64,000 bases of DNA, taken from NCBI GenBank assembly GCA_963791625.1, contig CAWBTA010000015.1:372001-436000 (forward strand), given 5' to 3'. Shown in pieces: positions 56,301-64,000 of this stretch (positions are counted from its first letter, which is position 1; each line of letters begins with the position of its first letter). A program made the translations under genes and the position numbers. The stretch is from JANMCE01 sp963791625. Its GTDB lineage: Bacteria > Actinomycetota > Acidimicrobiia > Acidimicrobiales > Ilumatobacteraceae. The notes beneath the pieces were generated by a model, which was not told where the DNA came from, searched no databases, and saw nothing but the letters and a program-made list of their open reading frames with translations.

Positions 56301-59300
56301 ACAACGACGGGTGGCGCGCCTGGTGCCAAGATGCCGAGAGAGCAGCTGACGACACCTCCGGTCTCCGAGCAGGTGACGCCGCTCGGGCCCGTGGCCGAAA
56401 CAAACGTCATCCCGGTGGGAAGGGTGTCGAGGGCAACAGTGCTGTCAGCTGTTGATGGACCAGCGTTCGAGACGGCGACGTTCCAGGTCACCTCACTACC
56501 GGCCACCGCAGACTGGGTGGCGGGCGTCTTCGCAACACTCAGATCGGCGCTTCGGGTCACCGTGGAAACGAACGTCGCGGCGTTGTTGGACAGCGATGGA
56601 TCGCCTGGTGTCGCCGCCGTGACCGTCGCGGTGTTCCCCACCGGGCCGGCGGCCAACGTGGCGTCCACCTTGGCCGTGATCGTGACGGTCTGCGTGGCGC
56701 CGGAGGCGAGCGTTGGATACGTACAGGTGACCTTGTATGGTCCGGTCGTGATGACGCAGGGCGCGTTCGCCGAGAGAGGAACGACACCGGGCGGAAGGAT
56801 GTCTTCCACGACAACGCCAGCGGCATTCGATGGACCATCGTTCGTCACCAGCAGGGTGTAGGTGACGTTGGAGCCGGCCGTAACCGGGTCGGGCGCGGCG
56901 GTTTTGACGATGTGGAGATCAGCCTGAGGTGTGACCGAACTGGTGACCGTGGCTGTGTCGTTGGTGGTGTTTGGATCGCTCGTCGCGGACGCGACCAACG
57001 CAGTGTTCGAGAGCGTTGCGCCCACACCGGCGGAAAGGTTGCCGACCAGCGTGAAGCTCTGGGTCGCGCCGTTCGCCAGACTGGTGAGCGAGCAAGTAAT
57101 CACACCAGCCGAAAGGCTGCAGCCGGGGTACGAGGTCAGCGTCACGTCGGCCGGAATGTTGTCGGTGACGACAACCGCTTGCGCGTCCGACGGTCCGCGG
57201 TTCTTCACCGTGAGGGTATAGGTGACACCGGCTCCGGGAATGAGGGTGCTGGGCGAGACCGACTTCAACATCTCGAGGTCAGCCTTCTGGTTCACCGTGG
57301 TGTTGACTGACGCCGAATTCGAATACACACCAGGATCGGCGGTCGGTGAGATGGCACTGGCTGTGTTGGAGAGCGACGTTCCGACGAAGGCGGCCGGAAT
57401 CGATCCAACGATGGTGACGGTGGCGGTGCCGACACCGAGGTCGCCCAGTGAACACGATGCCGTGCCCAGGACGCATGTTCCTGCGGTCGACGAGATCGAG
57501 GAGGCCGTGAAACCGGCCGGCAAAGTGTCCGACACATTTACCGTTTGCGCGACGGACGGACCGAGGTTCTCGACCGTCACCGTGTACGTCAGCGGTGATC
57601 CTGCGGTGACCGTTGCCGCGCTCGAAGTCTTGGTCACTTTCAGTTCGGCCTTCGGTGCCAGGGCGGAGGTGACCGAACCAGTGTTGTTTCCGGCGACGGG
57701 GTCAGGTGTGGAGGACGATGCCGTTGCCGTGTTCGTCAACGAGCCAATCGCGGCGGCAGCGACGGTACCTACGACGGTCACGGTCGCTGCTCCGCCTGCT
57801 CCTACCGTGAGGTCACCGAGCGAACACGACTTTGTCGCCAGCACGCACGAACCGGCGCTCGTCGACATAGCTGTGGCTGTGAAGCCGACGGGCAGGGTGT
57901 CGGACAGTTGGACGGCTCGGGCGACCGAGGGCCCGGCGTTGGTCACGGTGATCGTGTAGGTCGCGGCTGAGCCGGGCACGGGTGATGATGGCACGACGGA
58001 CTTGGCGACCGAAAGGTCGGCCGAGGTCGTTACCGACGTGGAGATCGCGGAGGAGTTGTTGGCGGTATTGAGGTCGAGAGTGGTCGACGAGATCGCGGCT
58101 GTGTTCGCCAGCGTCGCCCCGGCGGCCAGGGCGGGGTCCACCGTCGTGACGATCGTGAACGATGGCGTGGCACCCATCGCGAGGCTGCCGAGGGCGCAGG
58201 TAACGGTGGTGCCGCTCAACGTACAGGCCGGTGACGACGAGGCGGGGACGAAGGTGACGCCGACGGGCAGCTTGTCCGTGATCACGGTGGCGGCCGCCGC
58301 GTTCGGACCGGCGTTGGCCGCTGTCAGTGTGTAGGTAAGCGAGCCACCCGCCTGAACCGGGTTCGGGGAGCCGGTCTTGACCACGGAAATGTCGGCGACG
58401 TTTTCCACCGGGGTATCGGTGATATTGGTCTTGAACGAGAACGGCTTGTTGATGGTCTTGGCGGTGTAGTCGAGCCTGGCCTGGTTGTGCACCACAGTTC
58501 CGGCTGCCGGCGCGCCGACTGTGACGCGGAACTTGATGGTGAAGGACTCATTGGGATTCATCGTCCCCCCGGCAGCACTTGATGCTCCGGTACCCACATT
58601 GGCCGTGATGGTGTTGGTACCGGCGTTGTAGGTTCCGACCACCACGCCCGAGGGTGACGACAGCGATCCGGTGACGTAGGTGGTGTTCGGTGGAATGACG
58701 TCCGTGAAGACGGTATTGATAGCCGGGTCAAGACCGGTGTTGGTCATGGTGACCGAGTACTCGACAATGTCGCCCGGCACCGTCGTGCCACCGTTGAGGT
58801 CGACCGCCGTCTTCGTGATGGTGGGAAATGACGGCGTGTAGAGATCGACCGCGAACGTCACGACGCCGGGCAGGATCGTGTCACCAGCCGTCGTGAGTCG
58901 GATGGTTGCGTTGGTTGCACCGTTCGGCAGCAAACCGGGAATAGCAAGCTGGTCGATATCGACGCCGAGGTTGTTCACATCGTTCGGGAAGCGAGACGAG
59001 ATGTTCACGCCGCTCTTGGTGATGGAGGAGTTGAAGAAATCGTTCGCTGTACTGGTTGCGTCAGCCAGAGTGATGAAGGCTGAGTTCGGCGTTCCGGCCG
59101 GCGCCGTCCCGTTCTTGAAGAGCGCTTTGTCACCGGTGATGGTGGCGTCACCCTCCCACGCCACAAAACCAACCGATGCATTCACGGTGCCGCTGGGCGG
59201 GGTGAGGAACGGTCCGATCGGAATATCGAGGGTGGAATCGGCAGTGGTGGCGGTAGAGACCTTGCCGAAGCCGTCGAAGACCGACAGGTTGCGCACGGGG

Positions 59301-60073
59301 TAGATGGAGTTCTGCAGCACGACCACCATCGACCATCCGGCGTAGGTGTTGCTGGTGGCGGTTGAGGCGATATCGCCAACCCAGTACGACCCGTTCCCTT
59401 TGGTCTGCACCAGTGTGGTGATGTCTTTGAAGCTCTGGTAGTAGATGCCGGTTGCTCCGGCCGCAGTCGGATTGTCGATGTCGGTCACAGTCGCGGTCTG
59501 CTGCACGTAGGCCGTGTCACCGGGGCCGAGCAACTTCACCTTGTCCTTGTTCGGATCATTGTTCGGCGCCGAGCCGCTCCAGTACAGGCCGGCGAAAAGA
59601 ACAGTGGATCCGGCCGGCAGGTTGAGATCTGCTCTCGATGAGTTGAGCGTGGTCTGCGCTGCGGCCGACAACACGCCGTTGTCTGCGTCGAGCTGGGTGT
59701 AGCCATTCACGGTGCTGACGGGGGGACCGGTGATCGTCTGCGTCGGCATTGTCTGGTTGTGACCAACGCTGTTGCTTGCCAACAGCTGGGCACAGGTGAC
59801 CGGCGCGGGAACGGGTGCGGGGGTGGCGATGGGGATGATCCCGCTCGTGTTGGAGCCGGGGTAGCAGGTCTGATTGTGGTTGCCGATCAGCTCGATCGCC
59901 CCGTTGTCGTTCGTCTGGTAGCGCACAGGAGTGAAGGACCGGTACGAAGCCGCAAAGGCTGAAGGCGAGACAGAAACCGACACCGACAGGAAGCTGGCCA
60001 GAACGGCAATGACTGCCACAACGCCACTCAACGGTCGCCGTACATGAGAGTGGGCCAGACGACGAAAGGTCAA
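53144..60073 (-). CDS. Giant DUF11-repeat surface protein, N-terminal part
   Basis: First reading frame of about 2,260 residues before the shift near 53285-53300. Residues 1-41 are a signal peptide (VAVIAVLASFLSVSVSV ... AFA). Residues 42-415 are a unique N-terminal domain with DLNLPAGSTVLFAGLYWSG and SYWVGDIAST, probably a beta-sandwich head. Residues 416-556 are a divergent first repeat, then from 560 fourteen canonical DUF11 repeats (first VADISVVKTGSPNP). The whole protein is about 5,284 residues with 38 canonical repeats plus one divergent. It is transcribed from a start divergent to the FrhB-like gene, 201 bases away. Confidence 0.85.
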   Translation of the reverse strand: MTFRRLAHSHVRRPLSGVVAVIAVLASFLSVSVSVSPSAFAASYRSFTPVRYQTNDNGAIELIGNHNQTCYPGSNTSGIIPIATPAPVPAPVTCAQLLASNSVGHNQTMPTQTITGPPVSTVNGYTQLDADNGVLSAAAQTTLNSSRADLNLPAGSTVLFAGLYWSGSAPNNDPNKDKVKLLGPGDTAYVQQTATVTDIDNPTAAGATGIYYQSFKDITTLVQTKGNGSYWVGDIASTATSNTYAGWSMVVVLQNSIYPVRNLSVFDGFGKVSTATTADSTLDIPIGPFLTPPSGTVNASVGFVAWEGDATITGDKALFKNGTAPAGTPNSAFITLADATSTANDFFNSSITKSGVNISSRFPNDVNNLGVDIDQLAIPGLLPNGATNATIRLTTAGDTILPGVVTFAVDLYTPSFPTITKTAVDLNGGTTVPGDIVEYSVTMTNTGLDPAINTVFTDVIPPNTTYVTGSLSSPSGVVVGTYNAGTNTITANVGTGASSAAGGTMNPNESFTIKFRVTVGAPAAGTVVHNQARLDYTAKTINKPFSFKTNITDTPVENVADISVVKTGSPNPVQAGGSLTYTLTAANAGPNAAAATVITDKLPVGVTFVPASSSPACTLSGTTVTCALGSLAMGATPSFTIVTTVDPALAAGATLANTAAISSTTLDLNTANNSSAISTSVTTSADLSVAKSVVPSSPVPGSAATYTITVTNAGPSVARAVQLSDTLPVGFTATAMSTSAGSCVLATKSCSLGDLTVGAGGAATVTVVGTVAAAAIGSLTNTATASSSTPDPVAGNNTGSVTSALAPKAELKVTKTSSAATVTAGSPLTYTVTVENLGPSVAQTVNVSDTLPAGFTASSISSTAGTCVLGTASCSLGDLGVGTATVTIVGSIPAAFVGTSLSNTASAISPTADPGVYSNSASVNTTVNQKADLEMLKSVSPSTLIPGAGVTYTLTVKNRGPSDAQAVVVTDNIPADVTLTSYPGCSLSAGVITCSLTSLANGATQSFTLVGNLSAGVGATLSNTALVASATSDPNTTNDTATVTSSVTPQADLHIVKTAAPDPVTAGSNVTYTLLVTNDGPSNAAGVVVEDILPPGVVPLSANAPCVITTGPYKVTCTYPTLASGATQTVTITAKVDATLAAGPVGNTATVTAATPGDPSLSNNAATFVSTVTRSADLSVAKTPATQSAVAGSEVTWNVAVSNAGPSTADSTVALDTLPTGMTFVSATGPSGVTCSETGGVVSCSLGILAPGAPPVVVVVKATLAASTPPGSTRTNNASVSSTTPDPSAAGNVASATVTTTASADLVVRKSVTPSSVQAGGAATWTVVVTNNGPSDAQAVSLTDAIPSGFTVSGISSNIGNCVLAGASCTVGVLAAGSSATIQVTGTLAASFSTSTITNSATATTTTPDPATANNTGVAIANVTKLADLRVSKTASPDPVVAGDPITYTITLSNNGPSEAASVVLTDAIPADVISAATSSPGCAIANGTLTCNYASLAPGAPTIITITGTVSGRSSPATLSNTASATSVTPEAVPGDNTSTASVTVTARADLAIAKAADTSPAFVGDVFGWTIGVSNSGPSTARNVTVTDVLPGVIFPSTATATTSVGSCSVSGGTVTCAIGDLAPGDVAAIKIGGRIDPASPAGSLTNTASVSSTTPDPTALNNTAVATVPMERVANLRLTKTATPTPVRAGSGITWTITVVNDGPSTADAATITDALPAGVAGATATASQGSCVGMTCTLGVVQPLASATVTVAATVSPSFTGSSIDNTATVSSSTPDSTLANNAATASTPVVKEADIAVAKSVTPSVFVAGSSAVYRLDVTNAGPSTASAVIARDVLPSGATFSSAIASVGGPCTYSTASREVACPLGSVVPGATPFVTITVTIDPVQPAGSSLANTGNVATATTDPALSNNTSTITSPVTTSAELSLVKTASPSPFVPGNAGTYTITVTNAGPSAATDVQVGDPLPAGFVVTGVSATSGTCTSGATVGCVLGTIPAGQTVTITVTGDVADARTATMVNTATLTTSTPDPTPSDHTSTATTPVAPSADIRILKTVDRASVNAGEPLNYTLLVTNAGPSTATAVKAVDSPSAGITITGIATPAGSCTVSGAGRTCELGDIAPGTSVAIAVTAVVDAGQIAGVLSNTATADSPTTPDPTATNNSSTVPVTVSVAADLAVSKTMNPSTLLAGQPVTYTISIVNNGPSTATGVVLSDPMPAGITPTSATGVAGCVLGGTVTCPVGVLAPGATATVVIVANVSRCRHGRHLDQHRHRDRQQRRSGCREQLIVSHGQPRISRRPEHREDRHA

Positions 60074-60141
60074 AATAGTCCTTGATAAGTGAGAAACCCG
60101 CGCCGGACTATCGGCAGAGATTCAGCTGGCCTTACCTGGTT

Positions 60142-60159
60142 AAACGCAAATTTGCTTAA
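60142..60159. promoter_or_regulatory. AT-rich palindrome GCAAATTTGC flanked by TTAA-like ends
   Basis: GCAAATTTGC at 60146-60155 is a perfect 10-base palindrome with TAAAC before and TTAAG after, an AT-rich island in a GC-rich genome, in the divergent DUF11/FrhB spacer. Possible operator or promoter element. Confidence 0.3.
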
Positions 60160-60274
60160 GATTGCTGAACTGCTCGTCCTTTCCGGCGACCTGCGGACTC
60201 AACCTCTCGTTCAGCATGAGGGTTGACGGGCCCGATGTCCGCATCAGGCCGCTGACTCTTCTACGCTCTCGCCC

Positions 60275-61469
60275 ATGACGGTCACCGAGACTCCCCCGGC
60301 CAAGGCTGAGCGCTGGACCCACCAGTGGAAAGAACTGTTCGACGAAGTCATCAATGCCGGGTTGTGCACCGGATGCGCGGGATGTGTCATTGCCTGCCCG
60401 CACGAAGTGATCGGCTACAAACACGAAGAGAAGGGCTACAAGCCGTTCCACCTTGAAGAAGAACTTGGCCCCACCGACTGCGGCCACGGCCAGAAGGGCT
60501 GCACCTCATGCACCCGTGCTTGCCCTCGGTTCCGCGACTGGGAGCAACAGGCCAACGATCATCTCTTTGGCCGTGACCGGGAAGACAACGAGATGGCCGG
60601 CATCATTCAGCAGAACCTCCTGGTTCGAGCCACGGCCCCGGAGGTGGCCGCTGTCGGTCAGGACGGCGGCTTCGTGTCGGCCATGCTCATCTGGCTGCTC
60701 GAGCAGCAGTACATCGACGGCGCGCTCGGTTTCCTACCTTGAGGGTGACGGCACCTCATGGAAAGCCATTCCGGGTTTGGCCACCACCAAGGAAGAAATC
60801 CTCAAGGGAGCCGGCAGCCGCTACACCTACTCGGCCAACACGCTGGCGCTCAAGGAGGCAACCGACAAGGGACTGTCGAAGCTCGCTCTCGTCGGCATGA
60901 GTTGCCAGAGTTCGGTGCCCGCGGTGATGTGGCCCCGCAAGATCGGCAAGGTATCGAAGCCGATCATTTTCAACATCGGGCTGCTCTGCTCCAAGACGTT
61001 CGATGACGCCATTTTCGAAGAGCTCTTTCTCGCCAAGTACGGACTGCACAAGCAGGACATGGTGAAGATGAACATCAAGGGGGTGTTCCAGATCTGGATG
61101 CGCAACGGCGACTATCACGAGATCGATCTGAAGGAATGCCACCAGTGGACCCGGGAGGGCTGCAAGACCTGCCCCGACTTTGCGGCCGAACATGCCGATA
61201 TCTCCACCGGCGGCATCGGCAAGGACAACGCCTGGACCCTGTGCGTGGTGCGCACCGATCTCGGTCGGGAGGTCATGACCCGCATGATCAAAGCAGGTGT
61301 GGTGGAAGCCAGGCCGGCCGAGGACGATGAGGTTGCCATGAAACTTCTTCGGCAACTTTCCATCGTCAGCCGCCGACGTTGGCCGGCGACGGCGGCAAAC
61401 CGTGCGATCAGCGTGGGCGTGCCGCCGCCCAAGAAGAAGGCCGACGGCTCAGTACCCGCCGCGCACTGA
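60275..61469 (+). CDS. FrhB-like F420/iron-sulfur flavoprotein (one apparent frameshift)
   Basis: About 397 residues once one surplus base is removed near 60727 (DGAL / VSYLEGDGTSWKAIPG). Residues 31-41 hold a [4Fe-4S] ferredoxin motif CTGCAGCVIAC; a second, CTSCTRACP, follows near residue 75. The rest matches the coenzyme F420 hydrogenase/dehydrogenase beta-subunit (FrhB/FpoF) family: LALVGMSCQSSVPA, FNIGLLCSKTFDDAIFEELF, MNIKGVFQIWM and CKTCPDFAAEHADISTGGIG. It likely passes electrons between F420H2 or FAD and iron-sulfur centres; physiological partner unknown. Divergent from the giant DUF11 gene and convergent with hemL. Confidence 0.83.
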
Positions 61470-61479
61470 CGATTCTGTC

Positions 61480-62799
61480 TCAGACGCCCTTCGCTGCGTC
61501 GATGGCCCGGTTCACGATGGCGTCGACAACAGCATCGGAATGGGCCAGACCCGGGAACAAGATCTCGTAGGCACCGGGCGCCAGCGCAACCCCGCGCTGC
61601 AGCATGCCATGGAAGAAGCGCTTGTAAGCCTCGACGTCGGTGGTCTTGGCGCTGACGTAGTCGACGGCAGGCGTGTCGTTGAAGTGCAGGCCGATGAGTG
61701 AGCCGATCAACGGCACGGTAATCGGAAGGCCTGCTGCACTGATGGCTTCATGCAGTCCGGCCGCGAGTCGAGCGGCCGTGGATTGGAGTTGTTCGTAGGC
61801 GGCATCATCCAGTAGTGACAGCGCGGCGAGACCGGCCGCGGTGGCGAGCGGGTTGCCCGAGAGGGTGCCCGCTTGGAAGACGGGCCCGAGGGGGGCCAAC
61901 GCCGACATGACATCGCGCCGACCACCGAACGCGCCGATGGGCAAGCCGCCGCCGATGACCTTGCCGAAGCACGACAGGTCGGGCGTGACGCCAAAGTGCG
62001 CTTGGGCACCGCCCCGAGCCAGACGAAAGCCAGTGATGACCTCGTCAAAAATCAGTAACGCGCCCGCCTTGTCGCAGGCCGCTCTCAAACCTTCAAGGAA
62101 ACCCGGTTGCGGACCAACGAGGCCCATGTTCGCCGCGACCGGTTCCACCACGACGCAGGCCACGTCGTCACCAACGTCGGGCACGACGTTGAACGGGGCA
62201 ACGATGGTGTCGGCGATCATGCGGTCGGTGACTCCCGCCGAGTCCGGTAGACCGAACACCGCGAACGCGCTACCGCTCTCGGCCAACAGCACATCACCAT
62301 GACCGTGATAGTTGCCCGAGAACTTGATGACCTTGTTGCGACCGGTGAAGCCACGAGCAAGACGGATAACCGTCATGGTGGCTTCGGTTCCGCTGTTGAC
62401 GAAGCGCACCATCTCGCAGCTCGGCACCCGATCGCGTACGGCCTCGGCCAGCAGAACCTCACGCGCAGTCGGCGCGCCGTAGGAGGTGCCGAGCGTGGCA
62501 GCCTGCTGGATCGCATCGGTCACTGCCGGGTGGGCATGACCGCCGATCACGGCGCCGTAGCTCTGCACCAGATCGAGGTACTCCTTGCCCTCCGTATCCC
62601 ACACCCGCGGCCCTTCGGCACGAGCGACAAAGTAGGGCGTGCCGCCGACCGATCGGAACGATCGTATGGGCGAGTTCACGCCGCCGGGGATGACGTCACG
62701 CGCTCGCTCGTACCAGTTGGCATTGGTATCGCCGAGACCCTGGCAAAGATCCGTGCGGCAGCCAGCCGCCGAGCAGACCGCTTCGTTACACCAGGTCAT
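61480..62799 (-). CDS. hemL: Glutamate-1-semialdehyde 2,1-aminomutase
   Basis: A 439-residue PLP enzyme making 5-aminolevulinate for heme. Motifs: RARDVIPGGVNSPIRSF, DLVQSYGAVIGGHAHPAV, VRFVNSGTEATMTVIRLARG, IKFSGNYHGHGDVLL, LIFDEVITGFRLARGG and the PLP lysine in CFGKVIGGGLPIGAFGG. Start ATG at 62799 overlaps the hemB stop (ATGA), giving a 25-residue cysteine-containing extension before the usual N-terminus; a later start is possible. Confidence 0.93.
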   Translation of the reverse strand: MTWCNEAVCSAAGCRTDLCQGLGDTNANWYERARDVIPGGVNSPIRSFRSVGGTPYFVARAEGPRVWDTEGKEYLDLVQSYGAVIGGHAHPAVTDAIQQAATLGTSYGAPTAREVLLAEAVRDRVPSCEMVRFVNSGTEATMTVIRLARGFTGRNKVIKFSGNYHGHGDVLLAESGSAFAVFGLPDSAGVTDRMIADTIVAPFNVVPDVGDDVACVVVEPVAANMGLVGPQPGFLEGLRAACDKAGALLIFDEVITGFRLARGGAQAHFGVTPDLSCFGKVIGGGLPIGAFGGRRDVMSALAPLGPVFQAGTLSGNPLATAAGLAALSLLDDAAYEQLQSTAARLAAGLHEAISAAGLPITVPLIGSLIGLHFNDTPAVDYVSAKTTDVEAYKRFFHGMLQRGVALAPGAYEILFPGLAHSDAVVDAIVNRAIDAAKGV

Positions 62800-63776
62800 C
62801 GGAGGACTTCCGCAACTTCGCGGGCAAGATAGGTGAGGATGATGTCGGCTCCGGCTCGTTTGATGGCGGTGAGTTGTTCCAGCGCGATGGCTTCGCCGTC
62901 GATCCACCCATTCGCGGCCGCAGCTTTGATCATGGCGTACTCACCACTGACGTGATACGCCGCCACCGGTACATCGACTTCGGCTCGTACGCGACTCAAG
63001 ATATCGAGGTACGACATTGCCGGCTTCACCATCACCATGTCGGCACCCTGCTCAATATCGGCGCGCACTTCTTCCATAGCTTCACGGGCGTTGCGATAGT
63101 CCTGCTGGTAGCCCTTGCGGTCTCCGCCGCCGATGATCTTGCAGTCGACCGCGTCACGGAACGGGCCGTAGAACGCGGAAGCGTACTTAGCTGAGTAGGC
63201 AAGAATCGACGCGTCGACGTGGCCCGCCGCGTCGAGTGCGGCGCGGATGGCGCCGACCTGACCGTCCATCATGCCGCTCGGCGCAATCACATGGGCGCCG
63301 GCGTTGGCCTGAGCTACCGCGGCACGGGCATAAAGCACCAGCGTGACATCATTGAGCACATTGCCGTGTTCATCGAGCAGACCGCAATGACCGTGCGACG
63401 TGTACTCATCAAGACACGTGTCAGCCATCAGGACAAGGTCGTTGCCCATGTCGGCACGCAGGTCTTGGAGCGCGAGCTGCACGATGCCAGTGGGGTTCCA
63501 CGCCTCACTGCCCTCGTCATCCTTGCGAGCGGGAACACCGAACAGAATGATGCCCGGAATGCCGAGCGATGCCAGCTCGTGGACCTCTTTCCGCAAACTC
63601 TCGCGAGTGTGCTGCATCACACCGGGCAGACTCGAAATGGGCTGCGGCTCGGCGATGTCCTCCCGCACGAACAGTGGCGCGATCAGGTCATCGACGCCGA
63701 GGCGGGTCTCGGCGGTGAGTCGGCGCATGGCCGGTGACGTGCGCAGACGACGGGGGCGACGAGCGGGAAATGTCAT
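62796..63776 (-). CDS. hemB: Delta-aminolevulinic acid dehydratase (porphobilinogen synthase)
   Basis: A 326-residue enzyme condensing two aminolevulinates to porphobilinogen. Visible: RRLRTSPAMRRLTAET, DDLIAPLFVRE, the zinc-type metal site DTCLDEYTSHGHCG, SGMMDGQVGAIR, the first Schiff-base Lys in AYSAKYASAFYGPFR and the second in MVMVKPAMSYLDIL. Length is normal. Upstream on the same strand, 11 bases away, is a HAD phosphatase gene. Confidence 0.96.
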   Translation of the reverse strand: MTFPARRPRRLRTSPAMRRLTAETRLGVDDLIAPLFVREDIAEPQPISSLPGVMQHTRESLRKEVHELASLGIPGIILFGVPARKDDEGSEAWNPTGIVQLALQDLRADMGNDLVLMADTCLDEYTSHGHCGLLDEHGNVLNDVTLVLYARAAVAQANAGAHVIAPSGMMDGQVGAIRAALDAAGHVDASILAYSAKYASAFYGPFRDAVDCKIIGGGDRKGYQQDYRNAREAMEEVRADIEQGADMVMVKPAMSYLDILSRVRAEVDVPVAAYHVSGEYAMIKAAAANGWIDGEAIALEQLTAIKRAGADIILTYLAREVAEVLR

Positions 63777-63787
63777 CGAGGCCCAGC

Positions 63788-64000
63788 TTAGGAGGAGCGG
63801 GTCTGAATCGCCCGATGAAGGTCGGCGAGGTGGACCGCTTCAAGAGATTCGTGTTGTTGATGCGCGTGGGAAAGGCCGTGGTGGCGGGTGAGATGACTGG
63901 CCACACCCAGCGTGAACAGTCCGGCCGCTACCGCGGAGGTCACGCCGGGCAACGAATCTTCAATCGCGACCGACCAGCGGGGGTCGGCGTCAAGTAGGCG
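63788..64000 (-). CDS. HAD-superfamily phosphatase, C-terminal 70 residues (runs off window)
   Basis: Reading leftward from base 64000 the frame stays open until the TAA at 63788. It contains WSVAIEDSLPGVTSAVAAG and LFTLGVASHL, the third catalytic motif (ED at the acidic pair) and following helix of beta-phosphoglucomutase-like HAD hydrolases. The tail is His-rich and ends AIQTRSS. The substrate cannot be told. Eleven bases separate its stop from hemB. Confidence 0.75.
   Translation of the reverse strand, partial: RLLDADPRWSVAIEDSLPGVTSAVAAGLFTLGVASHLTRHHGLSHAHQQHESLEAVHLADLHRAIQTRSS

Noticed and set aside
45407..57959. Many plus-strand open frames of 60-430 codons within the DUF11 gene (e.g. 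46795-48075, 57222-57959)
   Set aside because: They mirror the repeats in the opposite strand and show low-complexity Val/Gly/Asp composition; no separate genes.
44218..60073. Regular periodicity as a possible CRISPR or satellite array
   Set aside because: The period is about 369 bp, the copies vary strongly at DNA level and they code DUF11 domains.

Overview
The window looks like a chromosomal segment of a high-GC actinobacterium. My best guess is the class Acidimicrobiia, as an inference from gene content: an F420-type PPOX reductase, an FrhB-like iron-sulfur flavoprotein, form I CO dehydrogenase, very large secreted DUF11 proteins, a lysA-argS-hom grouping, and GTG starts with ATGA/GTGA overlaps. 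No rRNA, CRISPR array, phage or insertion sequence is visible, and no gene-free stretch exceeds about 300 bases.

Layout. 1-7605 (minus): lysA, argS, an ABC-2 type exporter (ATPase and permease), a GNAT acetyltransferase, a glycosyltransferase and the first codons of hom. 7672-7743: tRNA-Arg(CCG). 7803-13525: a DUF4242 protein, a 1167-residue cyclase-homology/ATPase/LuxR regulator, an acyl-CoA dehydrogenase-like enzyme and a small secreted repeat protein, with copies of a 12-bp palindrome around them. 13535-19725: a NarL-type response regulator and an unusual duplicated histidine kinase, divergent from a MacB-like ABC ATPase and FtsX permease. 19740-21778: AzlCD and an EamA-like permease. 21794-24712: a secreted FG-GAP protein. 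24870-31575: a tightly coupled aerobic CO dehydrogenase operon (coxM-S-L, an XdhC/CoxI-YHS protein, coxD, coxE) with a divergent LysR regulator. 32715-36846: a Uma2-like remnant, a PPOX reductase, a diguanylate cyclase, LtrA and a PAS-AraC regulator. 36916-40330: bifunctional PutA. 40490-44225: a small basic protein, a secreted M23 peptidase, an acyl-CoA dehydrogenase behind a perfect palindrome, and an SCO6745-like protein. 44218-60073: one gigantic DUF11-repeat surface protein (about 5,284 residues once one frameshift is bridged). 60275-64000: an FrhB-like protein, hemL, hemB and the end of a HAD phosphatase gene.

Two themes stand out. Six genes are broken by seven apparent frameshifts, and every one is repaired by removing a single base. 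That pattern points to a systematic sequencing or assembly error rather than decay, so I annotate these genes as whole reading units. The physiology suggested is an aerobic heterotroph with CO oxidation, proline use, fatty-acid or steroid-type oxidation, and a heavily decorated cell surface.
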